A program made the translations under genes and the position numbers. From the NCBI GenBank assembly GCA_958413095.1, contig CATYUF010000010.1, positions 1 to 35,682 of the forward strand: a stretch of DNA of 35,682 nucleotides. The letters are read 5' to 3'. The DNA comes from an uncultured Clostridium sp. Lineage in GTDB: Bacteria > Bacillota > Clostridia > TANB77 > CAG-508. Each line of letters starts with the position of its first letter. Position 1 is the stretch's first letter. The notes below the pieces were generated by a model. That model saw only the letters and a list, made by a program, of their open reading frames with translations. It was not told the DNA's origin and searched no databases. Below, one piece after another: positions 8,005 to 16,285 of the stretch.

Positions 8005-10000
8005 AAATTTTTTTAAGATAAACACTGAAAAGAAGTTAGCATTTGCAAATACTCTTGTACTTGCTGTTATCGCTGTTATTCTATATTTTACATTACCATT
8101 TGTTTTGAATTATCCACCTAATTCTATTGACAATAATTTTCAATTAGAAATAGTCGGAATAAAGTATTCTACACAGTTTCTTATTCTGATTTCAATTTTA
8201 TTGGTTTTATTATATACCACTTTAAGAATTGTTTATAGTAAATTGTCTTTGCCAAAAGATAGCTCTAAGGCTAATTCAAAAGAATATATAAAATCTATAA
8301 GGAAAAAAGCTTTTAATTATCCTTATATGATGTTTTTGCTAGAACTTTTTGTTCCTGCAATAATTGTTGCTATTTTATTATTTGTCTTTAATACTGAGGG
8401 AGAATTAGTTTTAAGAATTTCAACAGTTGTATTTTCTTTTACTGCTGTATTTGCCATTTTCTCCTATATGTTAAATAAAAGATTTTTTGCAAACAAATTG
8501 ATTGAAACTGCAAAAGCTAGTAATAATGAAGTCCATGGAATTAGACTTCAACTTTATAAAAAATTATTAATACAAATTTTACCGCTTTTCTTGTATTCTT
8601 TTGTATTAATTTTAATGATTTCTATTTCTCTAATGACAGAGGAAAAAGGAAGCTTACTTTATCATTTTTATAGACAGGAATTGCTATCAAAATTTGATGA
8701 AGAAAAAACTTATACTATTGATGAAATTAAAAATATCTTAGATACAATAGAATTCAAATCTGAAGGAGACCATACTTTAATAATGTCAGCTAGTGATGGT
8801 AAAGTAATTTACTCTCCTGAAGAATTAAATAAATTTTTTGTAAATTATACTTTAAATTTTTATGATAAAACAGAAGGTTACACTTACGAATATTATGGAC
8901 AAAACCGTGAAGGCGCTGTTATAAAAGTTAAAACTACATTAGGTGATTGTTATGTAGGAATTAGATATTTTGTTTTTGGAAATAATTTTATAGCTCCATT
9001 TATTTATATAGCTTTACTTTTAATTGCTATAAATGGTATCTTTATTTACTATGTAGGTAAAGATTTAAGTAATGATATAGACCATGTTGTTGATGGATTA
9101 AAAAATATTTCTAATTCAAAAAATGTAGTTTATGCAAGTAATTTGCCTATTACTTCTAATGATGAAATTGGTGACCTGACATCTTCTTTTAATGAGATTC
9201 AGAAAATTACTAAAAAATATGTAGACCAAATTCATAGCAGTCAAGAGTCTTTGATGGAAAGTGAGCGTTTAGCTTCTCTTGGGCAATTAATTGGTGGTAT
9301 AGCTCATAACTTGAAAACACCGATTATGTCAATCTCTGGAGCTATTGAAGGTTTATCTGATTTAATAAAAGAATATGATTCTTCTATTGACGACCCAGAA
9401 GTTAATCATCAAGATCATCATGAAATTGCTGGTGATATGAATGAATTAATTGTTAAAATAAGAGATTATATTGAATATATGTCAGATATTATCACTGCTG
9501 TTAAGGGTCAGGCTGTTAATTTATCTGAATCTGATACAATATATTTCACAGTTGATGAGTTGGTAAAACGTGTAGATATTTTAATGAAACATGAGTTAAA
9601 AAATGCTATTGTTTACTTAAATATTGGTGTAAAAACTGATGAGAATTTAGCTTTGAAGGGTGATATTAATAGTCTTGTTCAAGTTATTAACAATATGATT
9701 TCAAATGCTATTCAAGCTTATAATGGTAAACCTGAACAAAAAATAGATTTAATTATTGAAACAAACAATAATAATTTAATAATTGCTGTTAAGGATTATG
9801 CTTCAGGATTACCTAAAAAAGTTCAAGATAAGTTATTTAAAGAAATGATAACTACTAAAGGTAAAAATGGTACTGGACTAGGTTTATATATGTCTTATTC
9901 TACTATTAAAGCTCATTTTAATGGTGATATTCAATTTGAAACAGAGGCTGGAATCGGAACAACATTTTATATTATATTACCTTTGGACCAAAATAAATAA
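7994..10000 (+). CDS. Membrane sensor histidine kinase
   Basis: The product has 668 residues. Five membrane spans lie in the first 215 residues (about 15-38, 61-81, 110-131, 139-161, 191-213). An extracytoplasmic segment of about 120 residues, a sixth span (about 336-356) and a HAMP-like linker (about 357-410) follow. The phospho-acceptor is H438 in GGIAHNLKTP, then come the N box (NNMISNAIQAY), a G1 motif DYASGLP and a G2 motif GTGLGLYMS. The H-box has Asn rather than the usual Glu after His. The ATG overlaps the last 11 bases of the synthetase, and its binding site GGAGG (7981-7985) lies inside that gene, so the two are probably translationally coupled. Such kinases autophosphorylate on the His and pass the phosphate to a response regulator, here most likely the product of 10275-11342. 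The coupling suggests that it senses the synthetase product or its effect on the membrane, which is inference. Confidence 0.9.
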   Translation: MKFKNFFKINTEKKLAFANTLVLAVIAVILYFTLPFVLNYPPNSIDNNFQLEIVGIKYSTQFLILISILLVLLYTTLRIVYSKLSLPKDSSKANSKEYIKSIRKKAFNYPYMMFLLELFVPAIIVAILLFVFNTEGELVLRISTVVFSFTAVFAIFSYMLNKRFFANKLIETAKASNNEVHGIRLQLYKKLLIQILPLFLYSFVLILMISISLMTEEKGSLLYHFYRQELLSKFDEEKTYTIDEIKNILDTIEFKSEGDHTLIMSASDGKVIYSPEELNKFFVNYTLNFYDKTEGYTYEYYGQNREGAVIKVKTTLGDCYVGIRYFVFGNNFIAPFIYIALLLIAINGIFIYYVGKDLSNDIDHVVDGLKNISNSKNVVYASNLPITSNDEIGDLTSSFNEIQKITKKYVDQIHSSQESLMESERLASLGQLIGGIAHNLKTPIMSISGAIEGLSDLIKEYDSSIDDPEVNHQDHHEIAGDMNELIVKIRDYIEYMSDIITAVKGQAVNLSESDTIYFTVDELVKRVDILMKHELKNAIVYLNIGVKTDENLALKGDINSLVQVINNMISNAIQAYNGKPEQKIDLIIETNNNNLIIAVKDYASGLPKKVQDKLFKEMITTKGKNGTGLGLYMSYSTIKAHFNGDIQFETEAGIGTTFYIILPLDQNK

Positions 10001-10028
10001 TTATTAATTACCTTATTTATTAATAAAC

Positions 10029-10099
10029 TTTGCTACTTAATTTTATTAGATTATTTTAAAATTTGAATAATCTAGTTTGTACTTAAATTGAGTAGCAAA
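10029..10099 (+). terminator. Two-tier hairpin after the kinase
   Basis: An outer stem of 15 bases (10029-10043 with 10085-10099, one wobble pair) starts TTTGCTACT and ends AGTAGCAAA. It encloses an inner perfect stem, TAGATTATT (10047-10055) with AATAATCTA (10066-10074). T-rich sequence follows. It probably ends the synthetase-kinase transcript. Confidence 0.6.
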
Positions 10100-10154
10100 A
10101 TTATTTTTATTATATTTAATTACATGAATTAATTTAAAACAAAAAATGATATAT

Positions 10155-10173
10155 ATGCCCTAAAATTAGGCAT
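10155..10173. promoter_or_regulatory. Small inverted repeat upstream of the regulator promoter
   Basis: ATGCC and GGCAT, with an inner TAA/TTA and one bulged C, form a short palindrome about 40 bases before the -35 box at 10212. It could bind the regulator itself or be a minor RNA hairpin. Confidence 0.25.
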
Positions 10174-10211
10174 TTGGCAAATTTTTCCTGATATTTTTTT
10201 ATACATAAATA

Positions 10212-10240
10212 TTGATTTTTTAAAGTTTTATCTATATAAT
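10212..10240 (+). promoter_or_regulatory. Promoter of the REC-HD-GYP regulator
   Basis: TTGATT (10212-10217), 17 bases, TATAAT (10235-10240). It matches the synthetase promoter at 3695-3723 in both boxes and the spacing. The -10 box overlaps an in-frame ATG at 10239, which therefore cannot be the translation start. Confidence 0.75.
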
Positions 10241-10274
10241 GAGAAAAAGCTCAGTTAGGAGGCTAGGATGTGTT

Positions 10275-11342
10275 ATGAGAAAAGGATTACAAAATTTAGA
10301 TAATGTAAATAACTCAAATAGTAATTATAAAATTATAGCTGTTGATGATGAAGAAGGAATTGTAGATTCACTCTCAATATTTTTGAAAAGGTCTGGATAT
10401 AATTTTATAGGTGTTACTGACCCATTAGAGGCTATTGAAAAAGTTAAAAATGAACATTTTGATTTAATGATTTTAGACTTTATAATGACACCTATTCATG
10501 GAGACCAAGTAGTTGAAGAAATAAGAAAGTTTAATAAAGATTTATATATTTTATTACTTACTGGACATAAAGATTTAGCACCACCTCTTGATACAATTAA
10601 AAAATTAGATATTCAAGGCTATTGTGAAAAAAGTGATAAGTTTGACCAATTACTTTTACTTATTGAATCCGGTATAAAGTCTATTGAGCAAATGCAAGAG
10701 ATAAAAAAGATTAATGAAAAATTATCTGATACTTACCAAAAATTACAAAACTCATACTTGGAAAGTATACAAACTTTAAGATACACTGTTGAAGCTAAAG
10801 ATAGTTATACAAGAGGTCATTCTGATAGAGTTTCAGAAATATCTGTTTTATTAGGAAAACATTTAGGCTTATCTGACCAAGATTTGGAACATCTTAGATT
10901 AGGTGGATTATTTCACGATATTGGAAAAATTGGTGTTCCTGATATGATTTTGCAAAAAAATAGTAAATTAACTGATGATGAATATTCTCAAATAAAGCAA
11001 CACCCAAATATAGGTATACATATTCTTTCAAATGCTACTATTTTTAATGATATTTTACCAATAGTTGAATATCACCATGAAAAATTTGATGGTACTGGTT
11101 ATCCTAAAAAATTAGCTGGAAATGATATTCCTTATTTGGCAAGAATTGCTGCTATTGCTGATAGTTTTGATGCTATGGCTTCAAGAAGAGCTTATCGTGA
11201 TTCTTTACCATTAGAAGTTATAATTTCTGAGTTTGAAAGATGTAAGGGGACTCAATTTGACCCTCAAATGGCTGATGTATTTTTGGATATTTTGAATAAT
11301 CATTACGAAGAAATTGAGGAAATTCAAAAAAAATATAATTAA
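10275..11342 (+). CDS. Response regulator with HD-GYP output (cyclic-di-GMP phosphodiesterase type)
   Basis: The product has 355 residues. The receiver domain (about 17-135) has the acidic pair D24-D25, the phospho-acceptor D68 in LMILDFIM and a Thr/Lys end. The HD-GYP domain (about 175-355) has H214-D215 in LFHDIGKIG, H267-H268 and GTGYP at 273-277. HD-GYP proteins hydrolyse cyclic di-GMP, and phosphorylation of the receiver normally switches the output. The start is the ATG at 10275, after AGGAGG at 10257-10262. An ATG at 10239 in the same frame lies in the -10 box. It follows the histidine kinase by 274 bases and shares its operon's promoter type, so it is the likely partner. Through cyclic di-GMP the pair could control motility, pili or adhesins. 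Confidence 0.92.
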   Translation: MRKGLQNLDNVNNSNSNYKIIAVDDEEGIVDSLSIFLKRSGYNFIGVTDPLEAIEKVKNEHFDLMILDFIMTPIHGDQVVEEIRKFNKDLYILLLTGHKDLAPPLDTIKKLDIQGYCEKSDKFDQLLLLIESGIKSIEQMQEIKKINEKLSDTYQKLQNSYLESIQTLRYTVEAKDSYTRGHSDRVSEISVLLGKHLGLSDQDLEHLRLGGLFHDIGKIGVPDMILQKNSKLTDDEYSQIKQHPNIGIHILSNATIFNDILPIVEYHHEKFDGTGYPKKLAGNDIPYLARIAAIADSFDAMASRRAYRDSLPLEVIISEFERCKGTQFDPQMADVFLDILNNHYEEIEEIQKKYN

Positions 11343-11388
11343 TTTTGAATTCACATTTTAGTTTTTCAGAATATTTTATATATTAAGT

Positions 11389-11425
11389 AAAAAGAAGTTA
11401 TTTGTTTTATAATAACTTCTTTTTT
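11389..11425. terminator. Bidirectional terminator between the regulator and Tex
   Basis: The arms AAAAAGAAGTTATT (11389-11402) and AATAACTTCTTTTT (11411-11424) are perfect complements with an 8-base loop. There is a T-run in either direction, serving the plus-strand regulator and the minus-strand tex gene. Confidence 0.85.
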
Positions 11426-11480
11426 AGCATTTCTCAATATAAAATTTTTTAATTAGTTACATATATAATGTATTTTTATT

Positions 11481-13664
11481 TTAACATTTCATTGATAGTC
11501 CAACTTTTTGTCTTTCCTTATCTATTTTTATTACTTTAACTTTTACAACATCACCCACAGAAACTACTTCTGATGGATTTTTTATAAATTTATCGCTCAT
11601 TTCTGATATATGCACAAGTCCATCATGTTTTACTCCTATGTCCACAAATGCCCCAAAATCTATTACATTTCTTACTGTACCTGTTAATACCATTCCCTCT
11701 TTTAAGTCTTCTAATTTTAGAACATCACTTCTTAAAATTGGCTTTGGCATGTCTTCTCTTGGGTCTCTTCCTGGTTTTGATAATTCACTTATAATATCTG
11801 TAAGTGTCATTTCTCCTATTCCCAATTCTTTTGACATTTCATTTACATTAATTGTGCTTAGTTTTTTAATTATTTGTGATAATTTTTCTTTATCTCGTAT
11901 ATCTTCTTTAGTAAATCCTACTTTTTCTAATAATTTTTCTGTTGCCTCATAACTTTCTGGGTGTACTGCTGTTATTTCTAATGGATTATCTCCATCTAAT
12001 ATACGCAAAAATCCAGCACATTGTTCAAATGCTACTTTTCCTAGCTTAGGCACTTTTAATAATTGTTTTCTATTTTTTAATTTTCCATTTTCATCTCTAT
12101 ATTTTACTATATTCTTAGCTATTGTATTGTTTATTCCTGATACATATGAAAGTAATGATGGTGTTGCAGTATTTACATCAACGCCAACTTTATTAACACT
12201 ATCTTCTACGACTCCTGTTAAGCTTTCTGCTAATTTCTTTTGATTTACATCATGTTGATATTGTCCTACTCCTATTGCTTTTGGGTCGATTTTTACTAGT
12301 TCTGCTAATGGGTCTTGCAATCTTCTTGCTATCGATATCGCTCCTCTTATTGATACATTTATATCTGGATATTCTTCTGTTGCAAGTTTTGATGCTGAAT
12401 ATACTGATGCACCTGCTTCACTTACTATCACATAATGTACTGGTCTTGATGCTTCTTTTATCATGTCTGCAACAAACATTTCTGATTCTCTTGATGCTGT
12501 TCCATTTCCTATTGCTATCATATCTATTTTATCTTTTTCTATTAATTTTAATAGTTCTTTTTTTGCATTCTCAACATCATTTTGTGGTTCTGTTGGATAT
12601 ACAGTTGTGTAGTCTAGTAATTTTCCTGTTTCATCTATTACTGCAATTTTACATCCTGTTCTATATGCTGGGTCAAATCCCATTACTGTTTTACCTTTTA
12701 TTGGGGCCCCTAGTAATAGTTGTTTAGAGTTTTGCCCAAATACTTTTATAGCTTTATCTTCTGCTTTTTCTGTTAAATCTGAACGAATTTCTCTATCTAT
12801 TGATGGCTCTATTAATCTTTTAAATGCATCTAGTATTGTATCTTTTAATATACTTGTAAATTGTGTTTCTCCTTTTAAAATATCTCTTTCTATATATTGA
12901 AGAATCTTTTCTTCAGGCTTTTCTATTTTTACTTTTATAAAGGTTTCTTTTTCTCCTCTATTTATTGCTAATATTCTGTGACTTGGTATGTATTTTAAAG
13001 GCTCACTATAATCATAATACATTTCATAATTTGACTTTTCCTCTTCATTACTTGCTTTTGTAATTATCAAACCTTCTCTAAACAAAAGTCTTTTTATTTC
13101 TTTTCTATATTTAGCATTATCTGAAATATTTTCTGCAACTATGTCTAATGCACCTTGAATTGCATCTTCTACTGTCGCAACAACTTTATCTTTATTCTTT
13201 TTATCTTCTTCTGATAAATTATCTATATTAATATATTGTTTCGCAATTTCTTCAATTGGTGTTTTTTCTTCTTGCATAAGAATTATTTCAGCCAAAGGCT
13301 CTAATCCTTTTGCTTTTGCAACTGTCGCTCTTGTTTTCTTTTTTTGTTTATATGGTCTATATATATCTTCTACTTCTGCTAATGTTTTACTAATTGCAAC
13401 AGCTTGTAATATTTCATCTGTTAACTTACCTTGTTCATCTATTGAATGAATAACTTCTTCTTTTCTTTGTTCTAAGTTTCTAAGATAACTTAATCTTTCA
13501 CCTAAGTTTCTTAATACTTCATCACTTAGTCCACCTGTTACTTCTTTTCTATATCTTGCTATAAAGGGAATAGTGTTTCCCTCATCAATTAATTTAATTG
13601 TGTTTTCAACTTGTGAATTTTTAACACCTAATTCTTGTGCTATTGTTGATATTATTTTATCCAT
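11481..13664 (-). CDS. tex: Tex-family RNA-binding transcription accessory protein
   Basis: The product has 727 residues, the normal length for Tex. It has an amino-terminal helical domain, a YqgF/RNase H-like core (around GFDPAYRTGCKIAVID), a helix-hairpin-helix region (LLKVPKLGKVAFEQCAGFLRI) and a carboxy-terminal S1 domain (VLTGTVRNVIDFGAFVDIGV through the last 70 residues). Tex proteins bind nucleic acid and affect transcription and RNA turnover. The start is the ATG at 13664, eight bases or so after AGAGAGGAA. An ATG 14 codons further upstream lies inside a REP repeat (13686-13712) and would encode repeat-derived residues, so it was not used. The leader therefore carries a REP palindrome just ahead of the ribosome binding site. 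Confidence 0.95.
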   Translation of the reverse strand: MDKIISTIAQELGVKNSQVENTIKLIDEGNTIPFIARYRKEVTGGLSDEVLRNLGERLSYLRNLEQRKEEVIHSIDEQGKLTDEILQAVAISKTLAEVEDIYRPYKQKKKTRATVAKAKGLEPLAEIILMQEEKTPIEEIAKQYINIDNLSEEDKKNKDKVVATVEDAIQGALDIVAENISDNAKYRKEIKRLLFREGLIITKASNEEEKSNYEMYYDYSEPLKYIPSHRILAINRGEKETFIKVKIEKPEEKILQYIERDILKGETQFTSILKDTILDAFKRLIEPSIDREIRSDLTEKAEDKAIKVFGQNSKQLLLGAPIKGKTVMGFDPAYRTGCKIAVIDETGKLLDYTTVYPTEPQNDVENAKKELLKLIEKDKIDMIAIGNGTASRESEMFVADMIKEASRPVHYVIVSEAGASVYSASKLATEEYPDINVSIRGAISIARRLQDPLAELVKIDPKAIGVGQYQHDVNQKKLAESLTGVVEDSVNKVGVDVNTATPSLLSYVSGINNTIAKNIVKYRDENGKLKNRKQLLKVPKLGKVAFEQCAGFLRILDGDNPLEITAVHPESYEATEKLLEKVGFTKEDIRDKEKLSQIIKKLSTINVNEMSKELGIGEMTLTDIISELSKPGRDPREDMPKPILRSDVLKLEDLKEGMVLTGTVRNVIDFGAFVDIGVKHDGLVHISEMSDKFIKNPSEVVSVGDVVKVKVIKIDKERQKVGLSMKC

Positions 13665-13685
13665 TTTTAATTCCTCTCTTTTCCA

Positions 13686-13712
13686 TGATTTTGGGGTCGG
13701 AGACAAAAATCA
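13686..13712 (+). repeat. REP-like palindromic repeat, copy 1
   Basis: A 27-base element with a TGATTTT left end, core GGGGTCGGAGAC and an AAAAATCA right end. It is identical to copy 2 and is the exact reverse complement of the copy at 16286. It lies in the 5' leader of tex. Confidence 0.85.
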
Positions 13713-13725
13713 TCTTTTTAATTGT

Positions 13726-13788
13726 TTAGTTCTTTAACCTTTCCATTACCCCTTTTGTGATATCAAATTTTTTCATTATTTCAGTGAT
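13726..13788 (-). pseudogene. Duplicated tail of the RAYT transposase, copy 1
   Basis: Translating the minus strand gives TEIMKKFDITKGVMERLKN and a stop. The true carboxy end of the transposase at 13892 reads TEIMKRLDITKGKMERLKIK. The piece is flanked by REP copies 1 and 2. It has no start of its own. Confidence 0.8.
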
Positions 13789-13811
13789 TTTGGGGTCGGA
13801 GACAAAAATCA
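13785..13811 (+). repeat. REP-like palindromic repeat, copy 2
   Basis: Identical to copy 1 over all 27 bases and 99 bases away from it. It overlaps the edge of the duplicated transposase tail. Confidence 0.85.
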
Positions 13812-13817
13812 TCTTTA

Positions 13818-13861
13818 TTTAGTTTCAATCTTTCCATTACCCTTTTTATAATTTTATTTGG
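13818..13861 (-). pseudogene. Duplicated tail of the RAYT transposase, copy 2, decayed
   Basis: The minus strand still encodes VMERLK next to remnants of the tail, but the frame upstream is damaged. With copy 1 and the intact gene end it makes three tail copies, each followed by a REP element. Confidence 0.55.
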
Positions 13862-13888
13862 TAATTTTAGGTTCGAAGATTAAAATTA
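13862..13888 (+). repeat. REP-like palindromic repeat, copy 3, decayed
   Basis: Twenty of 27 positions match copies 1 and 2. Most differences are G-to-A or C-to-T changes, as expected from mutational decay toward AT. It sits immediately after the transposase stop codon. Confidence 0.6.
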
Positions 13889-13891
13889 TTT

Positions 13892-14638
13892 TTATTTAAT
13901 TTTTAATCTTTCCATTTTACCTTTTGTGATATCTAATCTTTTCATTATTTCTGTATATTTTATTCCGTTTTCAAATTTTAAATATCTTATTAGCCTTTTT
14001 AGTATATCATCTTTTTCAAAAATTTCAAATATTTTTGCATTTTCTTTTATTAAAAATTCTTCTATTAAATTATTTATTATTTCTTCTGGATTATTATCGA
14101 CATCTATAAAATTTCCATATGCATTGTTTGATTTTAATATATATGTTAATTCTTCATTTGAAAAAATTTTATTTAATTTATTTATATTTCTTTGATAAAA
14201 ATTATATGATGAAAATTTATATTCTTGGCTATCTTTTACCATTCCCGCTTTTACGGGATTTTGATGTATATATTTTATACATTGAATTAAATGTTTTTGA
14301 TTTTTAATTATTTGACATTTATATCTATCTCTAAAAACATATCCTACCCTATTTTCCATAAAATTATAGTGTTGTGCATAACATCTATTAACCTTTTGCA
14401 TAAATTTCGATAGTTCTTTTATATTTTGGATTTCAATTAACAAATGTGCATGGTTGTTCATTATGCAATATGCAATTATTTTTATTCTTAATTCTTTTCT
14501 CTTTTCATTTAATAGTTTTAAATACATTTTTATGTATTGTTCTTTTGAAAAAATATATTCTTTTCCTATTCCCTGTACCATTACATGAAAAAAAGAGGAT
14601 TCTAAATTTTCTCGTACTTGTCTTGAAATGACTTTCAC
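13892..14638 (-). CDS. REP-associated tyrosine transposase (RAYT, Y1/IS200-like)
   Basis: The product has 248 residues. The HUH motif appears as NNHAHLLI near residue 70. The RAYT signatures GYVFRDRYK and YIHQNPVKAG follow, with conserved tyrosines between them. RAYTs are single-copy relatives of IS200 transposases that nick single-stranded palindromic REP elements and are linked to their spread. The gene is bracketed by REP copies in opposite orientations (13862 and earlier on one side, 14752 on the other). The family usually begins with a short basic stretch followed by ESSFFHVM, which supports a start at the GTG at 14638. However, the nearest purine-rich site AAGAAAGG lies only two bases upstream of it, so the exact start is uncertain. 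No inverted terminal repeats of an ordinary insertion sequence are seen. Confidence 0.88.
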   Translation of the reverse strand: MKVISRQVRENLESSFFHVMVQGIGKEYIFSKEQYIKMYLKLLNEKRKELRIKIIAYCIMNNHAHLLIEIQNIKELSKFMQKVNRCYAQHYNFMENRVGYVFRDRYKCQIIKNQKHLIQCIKYIHQNPVKAGMVKDSQEYKFSSYNFYQRNINKLNKIFSNEELTYILKSNNAYGNFIDVDNNPEEIINNLIEEFLIKENAKIFEIFEKDDILKRLIRYLKFENGIKYTEIMKRLDITKGKMERLKIK

Positions 14639-14751
14639 TACCTTTCTTTTTTTCCTCTTTTTATCATTTTTTTATGTTCTTTTTGTATTTTTATTGTGAT
14701 TTTTTTATGTTTAAATTTAATTTTTTATTTAATATTTATTTCTGCTAAAAA

Positions 14752-14792
14752 TGATTTCTGTCTCCGACCCCGAAATCACGACCCCGAAGTCA
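14752..14792 (-). repeat. REP-like repeat, copy 4, inverted, with an extra half copy
   Basis: Bases 14752-14778 match the reverse complement of copy 1 at 25 of 27 positions. Bases 14779-14792 repeat the last 14 bases again (CGACCCCGAAGTCA). The element marks the upstream side of the transposase and ends a few bases from the stop of the prepilin gene. Confidence 0.8.
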
Positions 14793-14798
14793 CTGAAA

Positions 14799-15831
14799 TC
14801 ATTTAACATCCCTATTAATGTCGCCACCAATATTAGTTTTAGAATTTTCTTCAGAAAATAACCACTTCACTTCGTTTTCTTTTACTATTTGTGCATAAAA
14901 AATTGCCCTTACTGTTGCTCCTTCTGGAACTCCATTAATGTTTATTACAAATTGTCCTTGCTGATTCGTACTTCTAGCTTCTATTTTTCTTGCTCCCTGC
15001 ATCGGATTTCCTGATTGATCATATATTACAGGTAGCTCATCTATAGTTTTCTTTGTCCAAATTAATCCCGCTTTTTTAAGAACATAATCTTTTGGGACTA
15101 TTATTTGGCCAACCCAAGACATTCTTATCTTTTGGGAATCATCCTCTTTTTTCGATAGGACATTCCTATATATTGCTTTCGGAACCATTTGAATATCCTC
15201 ACCATATACTTTTATTAGGTTTTCATTATTTAGAATATACGATGTATAATGTAAATCAGTTGAAATAATATTATCTCCCATTTTCCAGCCTACAAATTTT
15301 TTACCATCTTTTTCCGGCTCTGCTGTTACTGTAAATTTTGTACCATATTCTCCATTTGTAAATTCCTGACCATCGACCATTACTCTATAAAGAACTGTTA
15401 CTGTAAATGTTTCTGTTTTTTTTCCATATGTTATGTTTATGTTCTGTACACCTGCTTTTGTTTTATCATAACCGACTATCTTAGCCAAATTAGTTACATC
15501 TTTTGTTTGATTGCCTTCATACATAGCTATAACCTTTAGTCCGAGTTGTATCTAAGTCTTCACCAAGTTTATATGTTTTTTTACTTGGAAATATTACATT
15601 TATATTTTCTAAACCTATACTTTCCAATTCTTCATTCACTTCATCAAGTTTCTTTTGTTCTTCGTTGTTTGCCATTTGTGTTTCACTTTTTGCCTTAATT
15701 GCTTGAGTTAATACTCCATTTTCTCCTGTCAGCATTGCTATACTTACACTTGCAAGTATTAGTAATATTATTATTGTAATTACTAGCGCTATTAATGTTA
15801 TTCCTTTCTCATTTTTTAATACCTTTTTCAT
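14799..15831 (-). CDS. Prepilin-like secreted protein with Ig-like domain, split by a +1 shift
   Basis: Restoring the frame gives about 343 residues. The amino end is a type III (prepilin) signal: a basic leader ending NEKG, then ITLIALVITIIILLILA. The prepilin peptidase should cut after that Gly. An Ig-like (Big_3 type) domain spans the break: SKKTYKLGEDLDTT before it, and MYEGNQTKDV through NINITYGKKTETFTVTV after it. An FVGW motif (InlB-type repeat) and a beta-rich carboxy part follow. The first frame ends at a TGA shortly after CGG at 15541-15543. Skipping one C gives D-T-T-G-L-K-V-I-A-M-Y, the expected Ig-domain sequence. The ATG at 15831 has AAGGGG five bases upstream. It lies divergent from an XRE regulator. 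Confidence 0.82.
15541..15543 (-). other. Frame junction 2: in-frame CGG with one extra C
   Basis: The gene strand reads ACA ACT CGG ACT AAA. Skipping the C gives ACT GGA CTA AAG GTT, which joins the two halves of the Ig-like domain. It is codon 97 counted from the Met at 15831. Confidence 0.8.
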
Positions 15832-15881
15832 CTCTTCCCCTTCTTTCATTACTTCTTTTGTTATTCAACTAAATAAATTCA

Positions 15882-15951
15882 TAATAATTTTATCATTCAT
15901 TTGAATGCGTGTCAAGGCATCTAAATAAATGCGTGATAAAATTATTATAAT
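15882..15951 (+). promoter_or_regulatory. Promoter/operator region of the XRE regulator
   Basis: A perfect 14-bp inverted repeat (TAATAATTTTATCA at 15882-15895, its complement at 15934-15947) surrounds two direct copies of ATGCGTG (15905-15911, 15929-15935; 24 bases apart). A -10 box TATAAT lies at 15946-15951. It overlaps the inverted repeat, which would suit autorepression and joint control of the divergent prepilin gene. Confidence 0.5.
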
Positions 15952-15972
15952 ATTTTTAGAAAGGTAGAAGCC

Positions 15973-16194
15973 ATGTATTTAAAACGATTAAAGGATTTAA
16001 GAGAAGATAATGACGCAAAACAATCTACGATTGCAGAGGTCTTAAAAATAACTCGTCAGCAATATAGTTTATATGAACTTGGGAAACGTGATATTCCAGC
16101 TGAATATATTAGAATCTTAGCTAAATATTATAATACTTCTACTGATTATATTTTAGAAATGACTGATGAAACTAAACCTTATAAAACAAAATAA
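15973..16194 (+). CDS. XRE-family HTH transcriptional regulator
   Basis: The product has 73 residues, essentially one Cro/C1-type helix-turn-helix. The first helices run LKDLREDNDAKQSTIAEVL and the recognition helix is TRQQYSLYELGKR, followed by the typical IPAEYIRILAKYYNTSTDYIL. It is a dimeric DNA-binding repressor of the kind often found in small stand-alone regulators. The ATG follows AAAGG. It diverges from the prepilin gene across a region with an inverted repeat and two direct repeats, so it probably controls itself and the prepilin. Phage or mobile origin is possible, but no phage genes are nearby. Confidence 0.88.
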   Translation: MYLKRLKDLREDNDAKQSTIAEVLKITRQQYSLYELGKRDIPAEYIRILAKYYNTSTDYILEMTDETKPYKTK

Positions 16195-16222
16195 AAAGTA
16201 TGAAATACATACTTTTTTATTT
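16195..16222 (+). terminator. Terminator of the XRE gene
   Basis: AAAGTATG (16195-16202) and CATACTTT (16208-16215) form a perfect stem with a 5-base loop, followed by a T-rich tail. Confidence 0.85.
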
Positions 16223-16285
16223 TTAATCTATCTATAAATAACTATCTTAATAATTTATAAATTTAAATTTTTAATTTTTCTCAAA

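Noticed and set aside
10239..10274. ATG at 10239 as start of the HD-GYP regulator
   Set aside because: It lies in the -10 box TATAAT and upstream of the likely transcription start. The ATG at 10275 follows AGGAGG.
14799..15849. Two separate overlapping genes in place of the prepilin
   Set aside because: The junction lies inside one Ig-like domain, and the second piece has no ribosome binding site of its own.
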